This document shows positions 30,594-33,757 of a stretch of 33,757 nucleotides of DNA, one piece after another (position 1 is the stretch's first letter; every line of letters starts with the position of its first letter). Both the position numbers and the translations under genes were made by a program. The DNA comes from Paracoccaceae bacterium (GTDB lineage: Bacteria > Pseudomonadota > Alphaproteobacteria > Rhodobacterales > Rhodobacteraceae): positions 1 to 33,757 of the forward strand of contig DAOUPC010000001.1 of assembly GCA_030626365.1 (NCBI GenBank), written 5' to 3'. Under the pieces are notes generated by a model. The model searched no databases. It was given only the letters and a program-made list of their open reading frames with translations, and was not told the origin of the DNA.

Positions 30594-31607
30594 TTAGATT
30601 GCGTCGACGTAAGACGGATCAACTAGTGTATCGATGGTGATACCGTCCTTGATCAGCTTTTCGGACTTGAACCAGTTCAACTGGTCATTGACCGATGCCA
30701 TGTTCAGCCCGGCGTTCTTGTTGATCCGCATGGCCCCGTTGCGGATTGATTTTTCCGCCTTTTCAAAGGGCTTGCTGGCATAGACATACTTGTGAACCAG
30801 CCGGACCATCTCGGTCGCCGCCTCGTCGCCTGCGGTCTTGTCCACCAGTGCGGCGTTGAAATCATCCGCACCCCTTGAGAACGCCCTCAGGAAGGCCTCG
30901 GTCTGGCCGCGCTCATTGGCGGCATTATTGGCCGAGGTGAACACGGTCGTTACCTGATAGTTCGGCAAATAATCGGCCACGTCACCGATGATCTTGACCG
31001 CCCCGCCCCCGGCCAGCGCCTTGGCGATATGTGGCACGATCGACCAGGCATCAACCTGTCCCGACTTCAGCGCGCCAATGATTGCGCCAACCTTTTGCAG
31101 GGGCTTAAAGTTAACCTTGGCCCCCTCTGCGGCGCTGATTTTGGACCCCATATAATGGAACGACGATCCGGCCTGTGAAATCGCATAGCTGCGCCCGTCC
31201 AGCATCGCCGGGCTGGTCAGCCCCGCATCATAGGCGGCGTTCGAGGCCAGAATTTTCTGCCCGTCAATGCCCTTTTCCTCGCTCAGCGCACCACCGATCA
31301 CCTTGGCAGCACCCTTTTGCGCCAGGCTGACCAGCCCACCGGAAATTGCCGTTACCGCATAATCCGCGTCACCGCTTGCAATCGCCACGGCCATCGGTTG
31401 GGCCGCCTGGAAAAACTTGAATTCAACGTCCAGCCCCTCGGCGGCGAAATAGCCCCGCTCGAACGCCACAAAACTGGCGGCGTGGCTGGTGAACCGCAGC
31501 GCGCCAACCATCAGCTTGGTATTGGCAAGCGCCGGCGCGCCCAGCATCGGCAGTACGGCTGCCCCCCCGACAAGGCCAATCGCGCCCCGGCGTGTGAAAT
31601 CTGTCAT
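30594..31607 (-). CDS. ABC transporter substrate-binding protein, NMT1/SsuA-like
   Basis: 337 residues. The N-terminus TDFTRRGAIGLVGGAAVLPMLGAPALA is a signal peptide with twin arginines (probably Tat), cleaved after about residue 28. The mature part has the SsuA/NMT1 pattern KLMVGALRFTSHAASFVAFERGYFAAEGLDVEFKFF, then ASGDADYAV and ALKSGQVDAWSIVPH. Such proteins bind sulfonates, nitriles, pyrimidine-like or other small organics; the ligand here is unknown. The start at 31607 follows GGGAG with good spacing. It lies 141 nt after the GntR gene, with a palindrome in the gap, and is first of the three transporter genes. Confidence 0.9.
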   Translation of the reverse strand: MTDFTRRGAIGLVGGAAVLPMLGAPALANTKLMVGALRFTSHAASFVAFERGYFAAEGLDVEFKFFQAAQPMAVAIASGDADYAVTAISGGLVSLAQKGAAKVIGGALSEEKGIDGQKILASNAAYDAGLTSPAMLDGRSYAISQAGSSFHYMGSKISAAEGAKVNFKPLQKVGAIIGALKSGQVDAWSIVPHIAKALAGGGAVKIIGDVADYLPNYQVTTVFTSANNAANERGQTEAFLRAFSRGADDFNAALVDKTAGDEAATEMVRLVHKYVYASKPFEKAEKSIRNGAMRINKNAGLNMASVNDQLNWFKSEKLIKDGITIDTLVDPSYVDAI

Positions 31608-31684
31608 GTTCTTTTCTCCCTTATAAATTCCCGCGTCACGTTAATGCCTTTGGTAACCCGTGTGCAATCACCAAGGTGTTTTGC

Positions 31685-31698
31685 GTTTCATCTGAAAC
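31685..31698. promoter_or_regulatory. Inverted repeat upstream of the ABC binding-protein gene
   Basis: GTTTCA-TC-TGAAAC has perfect 6-nt arms and lies 78 nt before the binding-protein start in the only gap of the operon. It may be an operator. It is not identical to the palindrome before the GntR gene. Confidence 0.4.
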
Positions 31699-31748
31699 AT
31701 GTATCGCCCTGAAAGACGGCCTGACAGCCAACCTGTGGCGGCGAATAC

Positions 31749-32396
31749 CTAACTGGCCAGCATCCTCAGCCCGTGCGTCACATCTGACCTTACCGCCAAC
31801 CGCAGCCCCGGTTCATCCCCCGCCTTCAGGGCGGCGATGATCAACTTGTGAAAATGTGGCGGATCAGTGCGGCGTAACCGGCTGTATAATGCCCGCATGG
31901 TTGGCCCCAACTGCAACCAGACCGTTTCGGCCATGGCCAGCATCGCCGGGGCCTGCGCGCGCAGATAAAGCGTTCGGTGAAACTCCAGGTTGGCGCGGAT
32001 ATACCCGACTGAATCGCGGTTGTGGGCGGCCTCTCCTACGGCGGAATTGATCATCTGCAACCGGTCAATCAGCGCGATATGTGCGCGCGGCAAGGCCCGG
32101 CTGGCCAGTTCGACCTCCAGCAGGGACCGCAACGCGGCCAGTTCCTCGATCCGTTCGTTGGTCAACTCGGGCGTTGATACCCGGCCCGAACTTGACAGAA
32201 ACAACGCCCCTTCGGCCACCAGCCGGCGTATCGATTCGCGCGCTGGTGTCATTGAAACACCGTATTCCCGGCCAACCCCGCGCAGGGTCAGCGCCTGACC
32301 CGGTGCGATGTCTCCGTGCATGATTCGGGTTCGCAGGGCCCGGTAAACCCTGTCATGTGCCGCGCCCGGCCCGTCGTTTGGTTTTGAATAGATCAT
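31749..32396 (-). CDS. GntR-family regulator, FadR/FCD subfamily
   Basis: 215 residues. The N-terminal winged helix (about 15-75: RVYRALRTRIMHGDIAPGQALTLRGVGREYGVSMTPARESIRRLVAEGAL) is a clear GntR domain, and the C-terminal FCD sensor domain (about 90-210) is mostly helical with ALRSLLEVELASRAL and LEFHRTLYLRA. The start at 32396 (MIYSKPNDGPG) follows AAGGCGG; a longer open frame upstream is not supported because it runs through the promoter and into the neighbouring gene. A perfect 14-nt palindrome 10 nt upstream suggests autorepression. The ABC importer genes follow on the same strand and are its probable targets. Confidence 0.88.
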   Translation of the reverse strand: MIYSKPNDGPGAAHDRVYRALRTRIMHGDIAPGQALTLRGVGREYGVSMTPARESIRRLVAEGALFLSSSGRVSTPELTNERIEELAALRSLLEVELASRALPRAHIALIDRLQMINSAVGEAAHNRDSVGYIRANLEFHRTLYLRAQAPAMLAMAETVWLQLGPTMRALYSRLRRTDPPHFHKLIIAALKAGDEPGLRLAVRSDVTHGLRMLAS

Positions 32397-32405
32397 TTCG
32401 CCGCC

Positions 32406-32419
32406 TTTGTGATCACAAA
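32406..32419. promoter_or_regulatory. Candidate operator of the GntR regulator
   Basis: TTTGTGATCACAAA is a perfect 14-nt palindrome 10 nt before the GntR start. On the minus strand TTGGCC (complement of 32455-32460), a 17-nt spacer and TTATTG (complement of 32432-32437) form a promoter whose start point would lie just before this palindrome, which suits negative autoregulation. Confidence 0.6.
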
Positions 32420-32490
32420 AGCCCCCAAGGTCAATAAGTTGACGCCGCTTGTTTGGCCAATCTGCCTGTTCGGGTAACCTGACCCGCAGA

Positions 32491-33171
32491 TCAGAACCGG
32501 TAACGATGCAACCCGGCCCCGTTTTCGCGCAGCCACCGGCGGGCGGGGGCATAGGCCCCGTACAGGTGCCCGACATTGGCCCAGAACGCGGGCGAATGGT
32601 TCATCTCGGCCAGATGCGCCACCTCGTGCGCCGCCACATAGCGCAGCACCTCGGGCGGGGCGAGGATCAGCCGCCAGGAAAACATCAGCGCCCTTTGCGA
32701 CGAACACGACCCCCAGCGGGACCTGGTATCGCGCAGCGTGATGCGCGCATAGCTTTGGCCAAGCGCGCCAGCATACTGATCCGCCGCCGTCGCCAGACGC
32801 TCACGCGCCAGCGTGCGCAACCAGGACTGAAGCCGCGAACCCGCGCTGTCCTCTGGCACCGCGACCTCTTCGGGGTGCATGGTGACCCTTTTTGTGCTTG
32901 CCGCAACGATGCGACACATCTTGCCCTCTATGGGCAAAACCGCACCGTGGCGCACCATGACGTCATCTTCTCTTGCGCTCAGATGGTCGCGAATCCAGCT
33001 GGCCTTGGACGCGGCAAATTCCAACGCTTCTTTGTCGCGCACACCGTTGGGCATGGTCAGCGTCACCCGCCCGTCCAGCTGTGGAATGCGCAGGGATATG
33101 CGGCGCGCGCGCCCGGACCGGCGCAAAACCAGCGGAATTGGCGGCTCTCCCGGTAGGATATGATCGATCAT
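32491..33171 (-). CDS. YgjP-like metal-dependent hydrolase (DUF45, M48-type)
   Basis: 226 residues. The zinc motif HEVAHLAEMNHSPAFW holds H182, E183, H186 and H192, characteristic of the YgjP/DUF45 family of predicted cytoplasmic metallopeptidases. RDTRSRWGSCSSQRALMFSWRLILAP before it is the other family hallmark. The start at 33171 (MIDHILPGEPP) has GGGGAT ahead; a GTG six codons upstream is an alternative. Function is poorly known; a role in RNA or protein quality control has been suggested for relatives. It is divergent from the FYDLN protein gene. Confidence 0.85.
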   Translation of the reverse strand: MIDHILPGEPPIPLVLRRSGRARRISLRIPQLDGRVTLTMPNGVRDKEALEFAASKASWIRDHLSAREDDVMVRHGAVLPIEGKMCRIVAASTKRVTMHPEEVAVPEDSAGSRLQSWLRTLARERLATAADQYAGALGQSYARITLRDTRSRWGSCSSQRALMFSWRLILAPPEVLRYVAAHEVAHLAEMNHSPAFWANVGHLYGAYAPARRWLRENGAGLHRYRF

Positions 33172-33273
33172 TCCGGCATCCCCGGTCACTAAAGGCTTTG
33201 ACAGTCCCCATCTCTTATGGCACGTGAGCGGAATCGTCGATATAACCTGATCAGATAATCAAAGGGATTTCAC

Positions 33274-33603
33274 ATGCCCAAGAAAGAATGGGGTACGAAA
33301 CGTATTTGCCTGACCACCGGCAAACGTTTTTACGACCTGAACAAGACACCAATCGTCAGCCCCTACACGGGCGAGATATTGGACATCGAGTCCGGCAAAA
33401 GCCGGATGATCGCAGCCGATGCCGAAGATGCGGCCACGCTGAAGGCCAAACAGGCCGAAGATGCCGCCGAAGACGTCACACTTGAGGATGACGATACATC
33501 CGATGTCGATCTGGGCGATGATGTTCTGGATGATGACGACGACGACGACGACACCGTTTCGCTGGACGAAATTGCGGACGTCCCGGCCAACGACGACGAC
33601 TGA
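33274..33603 (+). CDS. FYDLN acid domain protein (TIGR02300 family)
   Basis: 109 residues. The N-terminal 45 residues, KKEWGTKRICLTTGKRFYDLNKTPIVSPYTGE, hold the family-defining FYDLN at 19-23. The rest is a strongly acidic tail, with eight consecutive aspartates encoded by a GAT/GAC run near 33531-33551. These small proteins are found widely in alphaproteobacteria and have no established function. The start at 33274 follows AAAGGGA. The tRNA-Ala gene follows on the same strand. Confidence 0.92.
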   Translation: MPKKEWGTKRICLTTGKRFYDLNKTPIVSPYTGEILDIESGKSRMIAADAEDAATLKAKQAEDAAEDVTLEDDDTSDVDLGDDVLDDDDDDDDTVSLDEIADVPANDDD

Positions 33604-33636
33604 AACCAACAATTTAGCGCCGGCAATATTTTTGGC

Positions 33637-33665
33637 TTGATCCCGTCCGGGGTTACGCCTATTGA
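33637..33665 (+). promoter_or_regulatory. Probable promoter of tRNA-Ala
   Basis: TTGATC (33637-33642) and TATTGA (33660-33665) with a 17-nt spacer lie about 15 nt before the tRNA, a plausible sigma-70-like arrangement. Confidence 0.45.
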
Positions 33666-33680
33666 CCGGCGCATAGGATT

Positions 33681-33756
33681 GGGGCCTTAGCTCAGCTGGG
33701 AGAGCGCCTGCATGGCATGCAGGAGGTCAGGGGTTCGATCCCCCTAGGCTCCACCA
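33681..33756 (+). tRNA. tRNA-Ala (anticodon GGC)
   Basis: A complete cloverleaf of 76 nt. The acceptor stem GGGGCCT pairs with AGGCTCC and includes the G3-U70 pair (33683 with 33750) that marks alanine tRNAs. The anticodon stem CCTGC/GCAGG encloses loop ATGGCAT with anticodon GGC. The T arm GGGGTTCGATCCCC is canonical. Discriminator A and an encoded CCA end at 33756, one base before the window edge. Confidence 0.96.
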
Positions 33757-33757
33757 A

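Noticed and set aside
32397..32576. 60-codon N-terminal extension of the GntR regulator
   Set aside because: It would overlap the neighbouring hydrolase gene and cover a promoter and a perfect palindrome; the normal GntR N-terminus begins at 32396.
1..33757. CRISPR array, insertion sequence, phage genes or att sites next to the tRNA
   Set aside because: No regularly spaced repeats, transposase or integrase motifs were seen, and the tRNA lies at the window edge so flanking duplications cannot be judged.

Overview
The window looks like chromosomal DNA of a marine alphaproteobacterium of the Rhodobacterales (Roseobacter type). The grounds are high GC with strongly coding-biased third positions, tightly packed and often overlapping genes, Roseobacter-like protein sequences, a short acidic FYDLN-domain protein followed by tRNA-Ala(GGC), a TRAP transporter and a complete multicomponent phenylacetyl-CoA epoxidase. 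No phage, IS element, CRISPR array or rRNA was seen. Identifications come from reading motifs, not from database searches.

Layout. (1) 1-2768: a phthalate-dioxygenase-type Rieske oxygenase whose end overlaps a glutamine-synthetase-like (GS-like) ligase by 8 nt. (2) 2950-7690: a tandem glycine riboswitch followed by gcvT-gcvH-gcvP. (3) 7824-10053: an ACAD10/11-like acyl-CoA dehydrogenase, convergent with a fumarylacetoacetate-hydrolase-family gene. (4) 10156-19881: the phenylacetate (paa) region. paaZ is divergent from paaG-paaI-(paaK remnant)-paaR, and paaJ-A-B-C-D-E form a second operon on the minus strand, followed by a rhodanese-HigA-type fusion gene. (5) 20072-28918: an RpiR regulator divergent from an N-formylglutamate-amidohydrolase-like gene, a TRAP transporter (dctQ-dctM-dctP), a second GS-like ligase, an aldehyde dehydrogenase and an iron-type alcohol dehydrogenase. 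(6) 28919-32396: a GntR regulator and a SsuABC/NMT1-type ABC importer. (7) 32491-33756: an HExxH metal-dependent hydrolase, the FYDLN protein and tRNA-Ala(GGC).

How the genes fit together. The paa genes encode ring epoxidation of phenylacetyl-CoA (PaaABCE with PaaD), isomerisation to oxepin-CoA (PaaG), ring hydrolysis and aldehyde oxidation (PaaZ), thiolysis (PaaJ) and a rescue thioesterase (PaaI). A TetR regulator (paaR) lies inside the locus. ACCG-NN-CGGT inverted repeats lie in the divergent paaZ/paaG promoter and in front of paaJ, which suggests one regulon. The ligase gene paaK is not present intact. Where it would be expected there is a 35-codon ORF with a good ribosome site that looks like a paaK remnant. 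paaF and paaH are also absent from the window.

The most interesting candidate system is region 5. A GS-like ligase, an Fe-type alcohol dehydrogenase, an aldehyde dehydrogenase and an amidohydrolase of the N-acylglutamate type are what a gamma-glutamylation route for an amino alcohol (ethanolamine- or alaninol-like) would need: activation, alcohol to aldehyde to acid, then release of an amino acid. A TRAP importer would supply the substrate, and an RpiR regulator has two near-identical operator-like sites. If the product were glycine, the riboswitch-controlled cleavage system nearby could consume it. This is a hypothesis built from gene content, not something the sequence proves.
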